Part shown: one piece after another, positions 48,831 to 61,619 of the stretch
Layout: each line of letters starts with the position of its first letter
Position numbering within the stretch: the first letter of the stretch is position 1
NCBI GenBank assembly: GCA_963277665.1
Contig: OY728133.1
Location: 385,219,962-385,283,961 of the forward strand
Source of the DNA: Viscum album
Lineage: Eukaryota > Streptophyta > Magnoliopsida > Santalales > Viscaceae
Direction: 5' to 3'
Length of the DNA stretch: 64,000 nucleotides
The notes under the pieces: model-generated
Database searches by the model: none
Told to the model about the DNA's origin: nothing
The model's input: only the letters and a program-made list of their open reading frames with translations
Position numbers and translations under genes: made by a program

Positions 48831-50729
48831 TATAGAGAATTTCTATTTTCATACATGGAAATTACATAATTTTTGCAGAATAATTAATACGTTACACAAA
48901 CATGCACCCAAAGACTATGTTACTTTAGTTCATTTAGAAACATAAACAACTGGTTCATATCACATCTGCTTCTTCTCCTACCCATTTCTTCATAACAATA
49001 CCTCCTTTTACATATTATACTTAATACCTTTCTTCATATCCTAAGGAAAATAAACCAAAGAAATGGTGAACATAGATTCCGAGTAAGGGAAAATGTGGAT
49101 GATATTTATTCATAATAACAACATAAGGGTATGAAAACATGACCATAACATTTGAAGATAAAACCATGTATATAATAAGATCATATGTATGAGTCATGGA
49201 TTAATGATTATGAGTTCATAAGACATGAATCATAATGAAATAAAGAACATGATCCATAAAATAATAAAATAGGAATAAAACATGTAATTTTGGCATTCAC
49301 AAAAGCATATAATATTGATTTTAATGGTAGTCAATGAATAAATCTCAAGGATATCTTTGGTAGTATGGCTTCACATCCCAAACCATATTGGTATTCATGG
49401 TTTACTCTCATGTCCGACATAGTGGAAAAAATACCTTATGTATATCTCAAGTGATATAAATCCTTACCCAAAGTATTGGAGGGAGATATTGGTCCCAACC
49501 ATATAATTATGAAATCATACATACATGTGACACAAGATCCTAAAAAATTATATCATTACCCATGAAATGAAATGTGAATCATAAACTTGTAATCATATCA
49601 ATAAATTTATAAAATAGATAGGTTTCATAATCATTTCATCAAAACATTACCCTTGTAAAGAAATGGGTTTCATAAACATATAATCCATAGAATATAAATA
49701 TATATTTTTTAAATATTATGCCAATTAAATTATAGAATTTATAGGAATAATATGAATGGTTTATTTGTATTATTTCCTATAAATTCATGATTTACACAAA
49801 TGGATGTCTTCTAATATTGGAAATAATTTGATCAGATCATTTAAAAACATTTCTTGAGGAAATAATATTTTCTTCTTTGAAAATATTTTCTTTTATTAAA
49901 ATGCTGTGAAATTTTAAATGAAAACATTTTCTTTAAAATTAAACATGTATGAGTGTAATTTATTCTTCAAGTTATTAAGAATAATGAAATATTAGAAATT
50001 CATTCATTCTGTATAAGTTAAAACAACATTTTTCTAGTACTTTTTCTAGAAATGATTAAAAGTACCTCATTAGGAAAATAAAAAAATATTTTCGTAAAAC
50101 CATTAAAAAATTCATACATGAATAAAAATAACTTTAAAAAAATGTAGAATAATAGTAAATATATTTCGAAATACATATTTAAGAATCATGGTCATGGATG
50201 ATAAATATGTCTGAGTGAATACTTACGTATAAACATTCTCGAATAATAATGAGATTGTGAAGTTAACCATTACAACATTATTATCAGTTGAATCATATTC
50301 CACATAAATGAAAAGATATTATATGGATATGAAAATACCATAATTTTATGGTTAAGACTCCTAAAATACATTCATGATCATTATATACATCACAAAGAAG
50401 AAACAAGTAGTGTGTGATGCATGTGCCTCGTATAAGTAAAGCTAAAACAAAAATCTATTACATTAGTACAATTCCCTCCTTAAGTGTAAAAAATTCATGT
50501 ATAGTAGTTTTATACATAATTATAACATATAAAGGAATCATCTAAATATTTATGATATCATATATGAGTCTTTTGTGACTTTATATTACCCATTTAACAA
50601 CACATCCATGTCGAAGAAACATTTCTAGTAAGAAACCCTTTGTTTATCATATGTGTTTTGACTTGTAATTCTTGATACTATTACATAAATCATAATTATT
50701 TACTCACTTTAAAATAGTAAAAAAATATT

Positions 50730-50766
50730 TATATATATAATATATAGTATATATATATATATATAT
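50730..50766. repeat. (TA)-rich microsatellite in the 3' LTR of D
   Basis: An imperfect TA run directly before the first hairpin unit; a similar run lies at the same place in the 5' LTR (58072-58105), so it predates the insertion. Confidence 0.85.
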
Positions 50767-50789
50767 GAAATAATGATATTTGAAATGTA

Positions 50790-51215
50790 ATACATCGTTC
50801 ATAGAGGTGGTAAGTCTTATGTATGCATGAACGTTTTTTCGGTTTTCTTATAATATTAAAAGGAAGAAGGTAAATTAAATGTGTATATATATATTATTCA
50901 ATTAATATGTCATATATATATTATTTATTCATTATATAATTTTTTATTCATATTTAAATGTTTAATGTGGAATATTAATCTAATCACATTGTGGAGATGG
51001 TAGGTCATACATACGTTGAAGCGACGATATCATTTTCATAAAGATAAAAGGGTGATTAATTGAGTGGTTAATTCCTTATAAAAATAATTATCATGTTATA
51101 ATAATCATATATAGTAATTATTTCCATCATCAAAAACATTCATTTAATGTGTTGGGGGAAATCATATAACACCATGGTCTGGAGAGGGTATGTCTTACAT
51201 ACGGACACATGGTAG
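50790..51215. repeat. Array of three hairpin-type units in the 3' LTR of D
   Basis: Units near 50796, 50985 and 51171, spaced about 190 bp. The first is bounded by CGTTCAT (50796-50802) and ATGAACG (50827-50833), a perfect 7-bp stem. The third is bounded by ACCATG (51171-51176) and CATGGT (51208-51213). Cores share 'GGTAxGTC.TACATACG'. On the sense strand they lie downstream of the TATA-like box, so they would be transcribed. Confidence 0.65.
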
Positions 51216-51384
51216 TTTCATTTTTCATATGATGGATATAAGGTGCAATATGGTTGTTTTATAATAATAATAACATCTCAGAATACAATTGATACTATAT
51301 TTTTTTCTTTTTAATGGAATAAACTCATGAATAGTATGTATAAGAATAAATATTCTTGAAATAATTAGTAGAGGAGATAACTTG

Positions 51385-51410
51385 TTCTTCGACGAGCTCC
51401 CTCTAGATCT
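51385..51410 (-). promoter_or_regulatory. Leader box of the D 3' LTR
   Basis: The plus strand TTCTTCGACGAGCTCCCTCT is related to the box at 10821-10850 in B and to 58713-58737. Confidence 0.42.
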
Positions 51411-51550
51411 CTTCTTAAAGACACTAGAGTTAGTGTTCTAATAATACAAGAACCTATAAAATGAAAATATAGAATTTGATGATGGAAATAGGAAAATTAA
51501 TATCTAGGATTTAATTCTTAATGTGAAGTAAATATGCTAGGGATGACATG

Positions 51551-51563
51551 CCCATTTATAATT
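51551..51563 (-). promoter_or_regulatory. TATA-like box of the D 3' LTR
   Basis: The sense strand AATTATAAATGGG; the same text lies at 58880-58891 in the other LTR. The distance to the leader box is about 140 bp, as in B. Confidence 0.5.
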
Positions 51564-53944
51564 GAGGTGAGGGGAACTTTTGGAATATAAAATAATATTT
51601 AATTATAATGAAATAAATTCCCATAAAAATGTCATGTTATGAAAGATAATATAATATAGGGTTTTAATATCATCAAAAAGTAAATTTTAGACATGTTTTA
51701 ATGTGAATTTATACCTTATCATGTTAATTAACCCTTAGTTATTCTATTTAAATTTTAACTATAGTAACATATGTTTCAATATTAAAAGATATTAGTTGTT
51801 AATAATTTTATGTCAATAATACCATAAATATAAAATATAAAATATTTTAGACAATTTAATAATTTTTTTATATTATAAAAAATAAATTATTATTTTTAAA
51901 TAATTTAACAAAACATTACATTGACAAAATATCAATATTGTCAATTTTGACACTATTCATTTCATGGAGTTTTTAAAATATCAGGATATGTTGTAAACTG
52001 AGAAAAAAATATTTTCTTATATCCCTAAGGGGTTAATGTCATCTATAAATTTTATGGATAAATTTTTTATCAAAAATTATATTTATTTTAATATTTGTCA
52101 TAACATTAATTTAATATTTCAGTTAATAAAATAATTACCACATAATTTTATGTAATTATTTAATATCATTATTTATTTAATAATAACTAAAAATAAAATA
52201 CTATGAGGAATATAAGACCTATAGACATTATAAGAATAATTGTATTTAAATATATCTTATATAAAATTCAACATTAAAAATTTTATATTTACAAAAACAT
52301 GAATGCGATAACTTTAACATTACTTTACGTAAAATATTTTACTATCATATTCTTTTCCATGTAGATCAAAATTGTCAATAAATAGGCCCTTGTATGATAA
52401 TGTGTGACATATAATCTAAGAATAATATTTGTTTAAGTTTTTTTCTCTTTTAATGGTCATTATCTTTTTAATTAAAGTTTTTTATATATTTTTTGTCAAT
52501 TAAATAATTTATGCATCATCATTGTATAATGCATTATAGTAATTATATATTTCAATAAAATTAAAAAAAATTATATTTAAAATTAGTATTTATAGTCAAA
52601 ATTATCTTCTTTATAACATTTTATTAAAATGATATATTTATTAAAATCTAAGAAAGACATATCTAAAATATCTTTAAATAAAATATATTTAATGTTCTAA
52701 TTTCAACCAAATCGTTTCTGAAAAATACCATACTAACCCAAGGATAATATAGGTTGGAAATTAATAATCTAATTATATTATAAAATGTGTTAGTTTAATT
52801 TTATAATATTATTTTTACCCTTAATCACTCAATTTACCACGTTAACCTATTAACTAAAAAATGCTGAAGTTACTATGTTTAATAACAAAAAATAATAGAA
52901 ATATTTTTATATAATTTTGTCCCATGGATTTTGATTAGGTTATATATCTTTTAAAATTGAAAACACATAAGCTTTTGTAATTAATTTAAAAATTAATCCC
53001 ATTATCGGAATGAAAATGGGTTTTAAAAGTTAAAACATGCAAATGATTGAAATGTTTTTTCTTCTAAATTAAGTGTAAAATCAATACTAATGACCAAAAT
53101 TATATTAAGTGACAAAAATATAATCTACTTAAAGTATAAATTCACTAAATAATATAATTTTACTATATAAATTATTTTGATGAAAAAAATTGTTTTCAAT
53201 TAAAATTTAGTATAATATTTCTTTTCATAAAAACTTTAATGTTCTCATAAAAATATCAAAAAATCATCCAATGTGAATTATTATATCCTTATTCCAAAGA
53301 ATAAGTTTATTTTTTCATATAACATATAAATATTATAAATACCTAGATTTTAAATGAGTGTGCCTTCAAAAGGTATAAAAAGTACATTTTTAAAAATACT
53401 TCTTTTACCATGAAAATTTAATTTATTCTTATATCATGTACATAAAACATATAAGATGAATTTTAAACATTATATTGATTATATTAAATTTATATCTAAT
53501 TAGTAAAATTCAACAAGATAGATTTTGTTATTTTAATAACTCAATTATATTCATTCATGTAGTTTCTCAAAAAAACATTTTATTTTATTTAAAAACGGTT
53601 TTATTGACATATATAATTAATTTAAAACCAAATAATTTGTTATATATACATGTTAAAACCATATTTTCATAGTAGAACTACTATTTTTCATACTAGCCAT
53701 TATAATTTAAATAATATAAAGTAACATAATAATATTATTTGTAAACTAAAATTCAGTCTTGCTTGAAATGAAATCTGTAAAAAGAACTCAAAATAGTGTG
53801 TAAGACAAGCCAAGATTTATGTTTCATATACTAAAATATAATCTGGTGTTTCATGTAGTGAAATCATATATTGGTTTAGTGTACAGCCCAATACATTTAT
53901 GAATTTAAGAAAGAATTATCTCATAAAAATATGAGAGTGTTACA

Positions 53945-53961
53945 TTCTCCCCCCCTTAAAA
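53945..53961 (-). promoter_or_regulatory. Polypurine tract of element D
   Basis: The sense strand TTTTAAGGGGGGGAGAA sits directly against the LTR start TGTAACA. It is a textbook gypsy polypurine tract and the best preserved in the window. Confidence 0.88.
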
Positions 53962-55242
53962 TGAATTTCAATCTCAAAATTTGTTTGGGTTATAAAAGGA
54001 TTAACACCTCGAAGTTTATTTCATATAAGCCCACATCGTAAAAATGAATTCCCAAACATCCTTCTTAAAATTAATTTTAGAAAATAACAATTACCCAAAT
54101 TAAAACATAATTATATTCCCACAAGGACAACATAGGTGGGATGTGAATCCATAGACATGGAAGATAAATCTAACGATCATTTTCTGATGGAGAGTGGTAG
54201 AGAACATTTTTTAGGAGATAGTTAACAATCAAAAAGACATAAATTATTTATGATCTATGATACCATATAATTTATTGGTAATTAAGGTTCTAGGATAACA
54301 TGTTTTGTTTCAATATTCTTTCCCCAAAGTGGAATAATTTTCATGAGAAGATATACCTAATTAATTTTAGGAAAACTTGCCCATTTTTTGTTCCTTGATC
54401 AATTTCTACCTCATCTCATATTCCAATAAATTAAGTTGAATTTTTCATTTATGATGGATTATCATATCATCATATCCATAAATATAATGATTTTTCAATC
54501 TATCTATCTTTATCAGAAAAAATGTTTTGCACAAGTTATCAAATATGCATAAATCCACCTATGGTGAGAATATAATTTAATCTCACAAACTTATATAAAG
54601 TTTGATTAATCTTTTCAAAAATTGATAATACTATAACTATTTTTAAATCTGAAAATAAATAACATTATAAATAGGTGCACAAAATAAAAGAAACAATTAT
54701 CTCCCATATATCATAAGGTAGTTCTTGGTTGTCAAATTGCAAACATGTGAATACATTAATCATGTATTCTCTTGAAAAGTAGTTATATCCTGATTTACCA
54801 TACATCTTTTTTGAAAACATGTATTTTACTTTATTTTAGATTTTATTAGACATATTATTTATGTACAAAATTATTTTAAACTTCATTTATGATAGTATAA
54901 CCCACTTGTAAAGAAATCCTTAATTAGTTCAATGGTATCTAGTATCGTCCCATTAATCATATCCAACACATCTTCGACCAAAATAATTATCTTAAAATAA
55001 GTAATAAATTAAGGGTTACATTCCCTTAATAAAAATTACAACTTTCATGAAATCACTCTTTTTTTCTATCAAAACCATTCAATATATTCCTGTAAATCCA
55101 AAGGAAAAACATAAACTACCCAATCCTTAAATAGTTCACTATTCAAAATTCTAAAATACATATATTTAAATACTTAGATCATACCACTTTAGTGATTGTA
55201 ATGGAATATGTAATTAGTTTTGAATTAAGTTTTTATGTCCAA
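53962..55242 (-). other. Non-coding-like 3' interior of element D
   Basis: In an autonomous element this would be the end of pol. No RT, RNase H or integrase motif is readable. Part of it (54130-54230) resembles 43200-43260 in E, so the two share this 3' interior sequence. Confidence 0.45.
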
Positions 55243-56154
55243 ACATTGAGCTCGGTAATGACAATGTTCTCTACAGATGAGACATTGAACTCCAGGACAA
55301 TTCGTCACTCTATGACCCTTTTTCCAGCAAAGAAAAAAATATTCCCCTCCATTTGAGGTATTCCTCAACGTTCTTCTTTCCTTATTCTTAACATGTAGGA
55401 AATCACATATTTTTTACACTATGTTCACTATCAAGTGAACAATTATAAAATTCCATCTTACTCTTATTTTACATGTTTGGAATATCACCAAAGATAACAT
55501 TGTTGATCACATATCGTGATAGATGATTTAACACAATCAAAATATCATTTTACTTAGTGATTATCTGATTTTTCTGCTCATCAATTTTTTTCATAACCAT
55601 CAATGTTTACCCAATTTTCTTTGGTTCCCTCCATTGACTAAAACCAAAACACATAATGTGAGAAACAAATATTATGGTGAAAGTTGTGTAATCATTAAAA
55701 TTACTTATAGGGTTTCTAAATTAGTAGACATTCCATAATCTATAACACGAAAATCTTATCCTAGGATATTCATAGAAAAATTATTTTTTAATTTTTCATG
55801 ATGGTTCTTAATGAATTTTTCAATTTCCAAAGCATATTTCCACAGTGTGTCAAATGAGGTTCACAGTAAAGCCCTTTTTTGTGTACCAGTTATGATCGGG
55901 TAAGTCCTGTTTTAAAATTGTTACCCCTACATAATTTTGTGCTAGTGGAACATCCACTTGTAGTATCCAGATTGAGATATATTTCATGGAAACCAATCAC
56001 TCTATCCCTTAACAAAATTCCAGTACATTTTCCTATACATTAACTCATCCTTATACATATCCAAGGATACATCCATATACATATCCATATAAATACCGAT
56101 TAGGATATCACAAAAGTTTTCTCATCCCAGTTTCCAAAGGCTGATTAAACATTC
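55243..56154 (-). pseudogene. gag remnant of element D with tandem zinc knuckles
   Basis: The sense strand at 55243-55330 reads FFLCWKKGHRVTNC, then PGV, then QCLICREHCHYRAQC. The second is a complete C-x2-C-x4-H-x4-C knuckle with all four ligands; the first lacks only its first Cys (Phe). Such knuckles bind RNA in retroviral-type Gag. The distance to the primer-binding site (about 0.9 kb) is shorter than in A, B or E, suggesting a deletion in gag. The rest is stop-ridden. Confidence 0.72.
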
Positions 56155-56168
56155 ACTCTGATAACAAC
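56155..56168 (-). promoter_or_regulatory. Primer-binding site of element D
   Basis: The plus strand ACTCTGATAACAAC is the complement of GTTGTTATCAGAGT, one change from GTTGGTATCAGAG. The LTR begins at 56169 (TATATTGACCCC). Confidence 0.8.
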
Positions 56169-58071
56169 TATATTGACCCCAACTTTTTATACAAGGAGAT
56201 TACATCACTTTTCTAGAATACTTAATACATTACACATGAAGATGCCCAATGACCATTTTAGTGTAGTGCATTTGAAAACAATAAAGCATAAAAACATGTT
56301 CATAACAAGTGTACTTCTTCCGCCTGCTATTTCATCATAACAATAACCCATTTGAAATATCAAACATAATAACATTATTAATTTCTTGGGGAAAATAAAT
56401 ATAATAAATCTGAGCTCAAATTATTAGTAAGGGTAAAAATATATGATATGTAAGTATAACAATAACATAAGGGTAAGAAAACATGATAATAACATTGGAA
56501 TATCATGACCTATTTATCAAAATCTAATTTTCCCGAGTCATGGAATAAATACTAGAAATTCATAAGACATGATTCATATAGAACATGATCCATGAAATCA
56601 TTACATTGTATTAAAACATGGAATTTTGTAAGATACATAAAAATATAATAGTGATTTCTGTGGTAGTCAAGGAATCATTTCCAAGGCCATCATAGTAGTA
56701 TGGGTTCTGTTCTAAAACCATTTTGGTTGTCAGGGTTCACTCCCATGACTATCTTAGTGGGAAATGACCCTTATGTTTATCTTAGTGGATATAAATCATT
56801 ACCCAATTAATAGGAAGGAGATATTGGTTCTCACATCTCATAATTAAATCATAGATACATGTTTTCTAAGATCATAAAAACCCATATCATAACCTATGAA
56901 ATGAAATAGGAATAATAATATTTTAATAATATCATAACCTATGTAAAATAGATAGGTTTCATAATAATTTCATCAAAACAAGTCATGTGAAAAGAAGCTG
57001 GTTACATAAGAATATAACATTTTGAAGAGAAATTGATTTCATAAATATCATGCCAATAACCATATCCCATTCAAAGAAAGAATATAAATGGATTATTTAT
57101 ATTATTTCCCATGAATTCATGATTAAAAAATATGGATGTTAACTTATAAGGGATATAATTTGAAAATATATTTTAAAAACATTTCTAGAGGAAAATATCC
57201 TTTCTTCATTGAAATCATTTTCTTTTCTTAAAATTTCGTGAACATTTAAGAGAAAACATTTTTAGTAAAATTAAACATTTGGGTTATAAATTAATTTTCA
57301 TGGTATTAAGGATTTCTAAAATCATAAACATATGTTCATTCTGTATAATTTCTAAAAAACATTCTTATCAAACATCTGCTAAAAAAAATCCAAAAGTATC
57401 TCATTAAGAAAACAAAAAAATATTTGTTTCAAACCATTTTACAAAAATTCATACATGGGTAAAAATGACTTTACAAAATTTAAAATAATAGTAAAAATAT
57501 TTTCAAATACATTTTTATGAATCATGGAGAGAAATGATAAATATGTCTCAATGAATACTTATGTATAAACAATCCAAAAGAATAATGAGATTAAGAAGTA
57601 AGCCTTTAAAAATTTATAATCGGTTGAATCGAATGACCCATGAAGGAAAATAAATTGTATAGATATTAACATAACAAAATATAATGGATAATACTCCTAA
57701 AAAATATTCTTGGGTTGTATATACACCATTTAAGAAGAAAAAAGGCTTGTCTCTCACATAAGTAATGGTGAGACAAAAGTCCATTACCTTAGGTCTAATT
57801 TCATCTGTACATGTCCTAACCTTTTTTATATTGGGAATAAAAATATTATTATCCTATAACTGGATCTAAATAATATTTATTATATCATATATTATTCATT
57901 TGTTACATTACATTACATTTTATATTATTAATTCCAAGTTAAAGAAATATTTCAGGTAATATATGCTTTGTCCAACGTACTTGTTTTTACATGATATTCT
58001 TGATAGTATTGCATAGATCATGATTTATTAAATTCCATAATTAAAATAAATTATATATCATATATTTTTAC

Positions 58072-58105
58072 TATATATATATAAATAATATATATATATA
58101 TATAT
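58072..58105. repeat. (TA)-rich microsatellite in the 5' LTR of D
   Basis: An imperfect TA run at the same place as 50730-50766 in the other LTR. Confidence 0.85.
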
Positions 58106-58109
58106 TTTA

Positions 58110-58550
58110 AATCGAATACACCATTCATCGAGATAGTAAGTTGTACGTACATATAAACATTATTTTGTTTTATTATTGTAATGAATGGAAAAAAGGTAAA
58201 TGACATGTATATATATATATCATTCCATAAATATGTAATATATTTCATATTTATTGATTATATACATTTTTATAATTATTATTTAAATGGTCAACGTGCA
58301 TGATTAATTTCATCACGTCATCGGGATAGTAGGTCATACATAAGCACGAGCGACAATATCATTCTCCTAATAATAAATGGGTGAGGAATTATGTTGTATA
58401 TTAATTATACATGATCAATATAATGTTTTTATAATAATATATAGTTTTTATTTCCATCATTATGCACATCCTTGTAAAGTGGTGGTGAAAACAGATTACA
58501 CCACGACGTGGAGATGGTAAATCGTATGTATGCACGCATGGTAATTTCAT
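58110..58550. repeat. Array of three hairpin-type units in the 5' LTR of D
   Basis: Units near 58120, 58312 and 58505, matching the array in the 3' LTR. Cores read GATAGTAAGTTGTACGTACA, GATAGTAGGTCATACATAAG and GATGGTAAATCGTATGTATG. The boundary stems are weaker here. Confidence 0.58.
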
Positions 58551-58712
58551 TTTTCATAAGATGAATAGAATGTAATATATGACTTTTATATAATCATAAT
58601 AACTTCTCATAAAATATTTGATAATGGAGTTTTTAATTTATAATCGAAACAACTCATGAGAAGTAAGTATAAGAATAAAAATGATTGAATGAATCGAAAG
58701 GGGAGATTACCT

Positions 58713-58737
58713 CTTCTTTGATGAGATCCATCTAAAT
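58713..58737 (-). promoter_or_regulatory. Leader box of the D 5' LTR
   Basis: CTTCTTTGATGAGATCCATC on the plus strand, equivalent to 51385-51410. Confidence 0.42.
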
Positions 58738-58879
58738 ATCCTCTTAAAAGAACTAGATTTTGTCTTCATAGAATACCAAAACCTGTAGAATGTTACTAGG
58801 GTACTTTATAATGTAAATTTATAGGGAATATTTTATCTTTAAAACTCAATGTGATGTGAATAAGTGAGGGAGGGGTTGT

Positions 58880-58891
58880 CCATTTATAATT
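58880..58891 (-). promoter_or_regulatory. TATA-like box of the D 5' LTR
   Basis: The sense strand AATTATAAATGG, about 145 bp upstream of the leader box. Being in the 5' LTR it would have driven the genomic transcript. Confidence 0.5.
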
Positions 58892-61300
58892 GAGGCGAGT
58901 GGAACTTTTGAATCTCCAAAATTAGTAGTTTGTAATGAAATAAATTCCCATACCAAAACAAAAAAAAATTCAAATCATCGAAGATAATATGATATAGGGT
59001 TGTAATATCATCAATAAATAAATTTTATAAAATATTTTTTTATTAATTTTTACCTTATCATTTTAATTAACCCTTTGGTATTCTACTCTAATTTTAGCAA
59101 AGGTAAAAAATGTTTCCATGTTAATAGAGATTAATTTTTACTAAATTTAAGTAAATTATACACTAAATTATAAATTTATAATATTTTATACTATATAATA
59201 ATTATTTCATATTTTTAAAAATATTTTATGATCTTCGAATAATTTAATAAAACATTACATTAAAAAATATCTATAGTGACAATTTTGACACTATTCAATT
59301 ATTTTATTTTTAATAATATCGAGATAAATTGATAACCTTGAAAAAAATATTTTATGATATGTCTAAGGGTTCAAGGTCATGTATAAAGTTATTTGGATAT
59401 ATTAATAATCCATAATTATATTTATTTTCATATTTTTAATAATATTAATTCGATATTTCCATTAATAATAAAATTATTACATCTTTTTTGTAATTATTTT
59501 ATATAGATATTTGTTGAATAAAAATTAAAAATAGAATACTCTACCAACTATAAATCCCATATATTTTATATGAATACTTATAGCCAAATATATCTTCTCA
59601 AGAATCCAACATAAATAAATGTTATATTTTCTAAAACATGAATGTGAAAACATTAACATTACTTTAGAAAAAAATATTATGAGTGTCATAATATTATCCA
59701 TGTTGATAAAGATGGTCAATAACTAGAGCCTTGTGTGGTTATGGTGGAGATATAGACTCCAATAAAATTTGGCCGTCTGTTTTATTATTTTAATGGTTAT
59801 TATCATTTTAATTATAACTTGTTTTATGATTTTTCATAAAATAAATAGTTTTTGAATTATAATTGTTTAAGACATTAAGGAATTTTTTAATTTATAGATA
59901 TTAAAAAAAATTACAATGTTAAATACAATAATTTTATCTTTTAAATATGTTCTTATAGTTGAATTTATATTGTGTATTACCTTATATTAAAAATGATATA
60001 TTTATTGAAATTTTATTAAGACATATTTAACGTTTTTGGAAAAAAAATTAAATGTCCTAATCTCATCCAAGTGGCTACCAAAGGATTCCATTTAGACCCA
60101 AGTATTATATAGGCTGAAACACACTAATACACTGATATTAGGACAAGAGTTAGGGTGATTTTATAAAATTATTTTTACCCTTAATTACCTGATGTACCTT
60201 TTTACCATATTAATAAAAAATTACTGAAGTTACTATTCATAATGCCTAAAAATAAGAGAAAGATATTTACATAATTTAGACCCAATTAATCTAAATATAG
60301 AATCCATTTTTTCAAAATTCAAAACACAAAAGTTTTGTTAATTAATTTAAAATTAATGACATTTTCAAAATGAGAAATTAGTTTTAAAAGTTAAAACATG
60401 CAAAAGATTGAAATTTTTTTCTATCTAAATTAAATATAAAAGTAGTGAAAATGACATAAATTATATTAAATGAAAAAAACATAATCTATTTATACGTGAA
60501 AACTGTTAAAAAATATAATTTAAACAAGTGAATTATTTCGATGGTAAAAAAAATTTAATTAAAATTTAGTATATTTTTACTATTTATAAAAACGTAAAAG
60601 TTATGAAAAAATCATCCATAGTAAATTTTTATATTCGTATTCCAAATAAGAAATTTATTTTGTGATATTTAATATAAAAATGTATAAAAAAATATTTAAA
60701 ATGGGTTCCCCATCAAAAGGTGAAAAAACTGCATTTTATTTAAAATGCATCTTTTATATGAAAAGTTAAATTTTTTCTTATATAATGCCTATAAAATATA
60801 TTAAATGAATATTAAAAATTATATTTAACTTATTACATATATATTTAATTAATAAAATCTCTCAAAATTTATTTTTTTATTTTATAAACTCACTTATTTT
60901 CATTTAAATAGCTTTCCAGAAAAATATTTTCATTTATTTAAAAATGGGTTTTATTTTCCTTAATAATTAATTTATCACAAAATAATTAATTATATATACA
61001 TGTATAAAGAATTTTTTCATAATAAGGTTAATACTATTCCTAATCATCATTATAATGGCTAGGTTATAAGTTAACATGATTATATTTTGTTGTTCGCTTC
61101 AACTCAGCCTTGTGTGAAATGGAATTTATGAAAAGATCTCGATATTATGTGTATCAAAAGCCAAGAATAGTGTTTTTTATACTAAAAGGTAAGTAGTTTT
61201 TTCATGTAGTGAAGGTCTATCTTGGTGTAGCGTACAACCAATGTCATTAATGAAATTAAAAAATATATATATCATTAAAGTGTTATGGTATTACACATTT

Positions 61301-61414
61301 GATGGAAGTGGAGATGTTTGTAGGTCATTAACTTATTAATAAAATAAAAATATATGAGGCAGCGTTAGGATATTATATCATTATGGTTAAATAATAATTT
61401 TGGGAGGTGGAGGA
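61301..61414 (-). mobile_element. Continuation of E's 5' LTR beyond element D
   Basis: After the second CATTT the text GATGGAAGTGGAGATGTTTG aligns with GGGGAATTGGAGGTGGTTTT at 42346 in E's 3' LTR, exactly where the match broke off at 48830. It ends at 61414, where LTR F' begins. Confidence 0.65.
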
Positions 61415-61570
61415 TGTAACGACCAAAATTTTCATTAATGGAAATCCATCTTGATCTAATTAAATGTATCTTTTTGTAAAACGTTTATATAAAATGTCAA
61501 CTTCTTTGGTTTTATGTTACGAATTGTGACCATTACTTTTATAGTCGTTGAATAGTGATCACATGATTAG

Positions 61571-61580
61571 TATAAATATA
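61571..61580 (+). promoter_or_regulatory. TATA box upstream of the coding-like stretch
   Basis: TATAAATATA, a consensus plant TATA box, 49 bp before the ATG at 61620. A start about 30 bp downstream would leave a very short leader. Confidence 0.5.
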
Positions 61581-61619
61581 GGGATTTAACAAATCCAATT
61601 TACTCAGACAGAGGAAGCG

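Larger units (their letters stand above)
48831..53944 (-). mobile_element. 3' LTR of element D (5.1 kb)
   Basis: The right edge TGTTACA (53938-53944), sense TGTAACA, adjoins a perfect purine tract. It contains three hairpin-type units (50790-51215), a leader box (51385-51410) and a TATA-like box (51551-51563). The part right of the TATA box (about 2.4 kb) would be U3. The left 2 kb resemble B's LTR. The frame at 53475-53672 is not supported. Confidence 0.82.
48831..61295 (-). mobile_element. Complete Ty3/gypsy-type element D with 5.1-kb LTRs; target duplication CATTT
   Basis: The left edge is TATAGAGAAT (48831) and the right edge ATTACA (ends 61295). The five flanking bases are CATTT on both sides (48826-48830; 61296-61300). 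The LTRs (48831-53944 and 56169-61295) align throughout at an offset of about 7330-7350 bp. The interior is only 2.2 kb, with a primer-binding site, gag zinc knuckles and a purine tract, and no RT. It interrupts E's 5' LTR, which continues at 61301. It is best described as a non-autonomous, LARD-like gypsy derivative. Confidence 0.85.
56169..61295 (-). mobile_element. 5' LTR of element D (5.1 kb)
   Basis: It aligns with 48831-53944 along its whole length. It has three hairpin-type units, leader and TATA-like boxes, and a TA microsatellite in the same order. The right edge (ATTACA) is confirmed by the CATTT duplication. The frames at 58051-58248 and 59525-59719 are unsupported. Confidence 0.82.

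Noticed and set aside
61401..61414. Polypurine tract of a plus-strand element before 61415
   Set aside because: GGGAGGTGGAGGA looks the part, but the sequence from 61301 to here aligns with E's LTR, so it is more likely flank of a 5' LTR. Not fully excluded.
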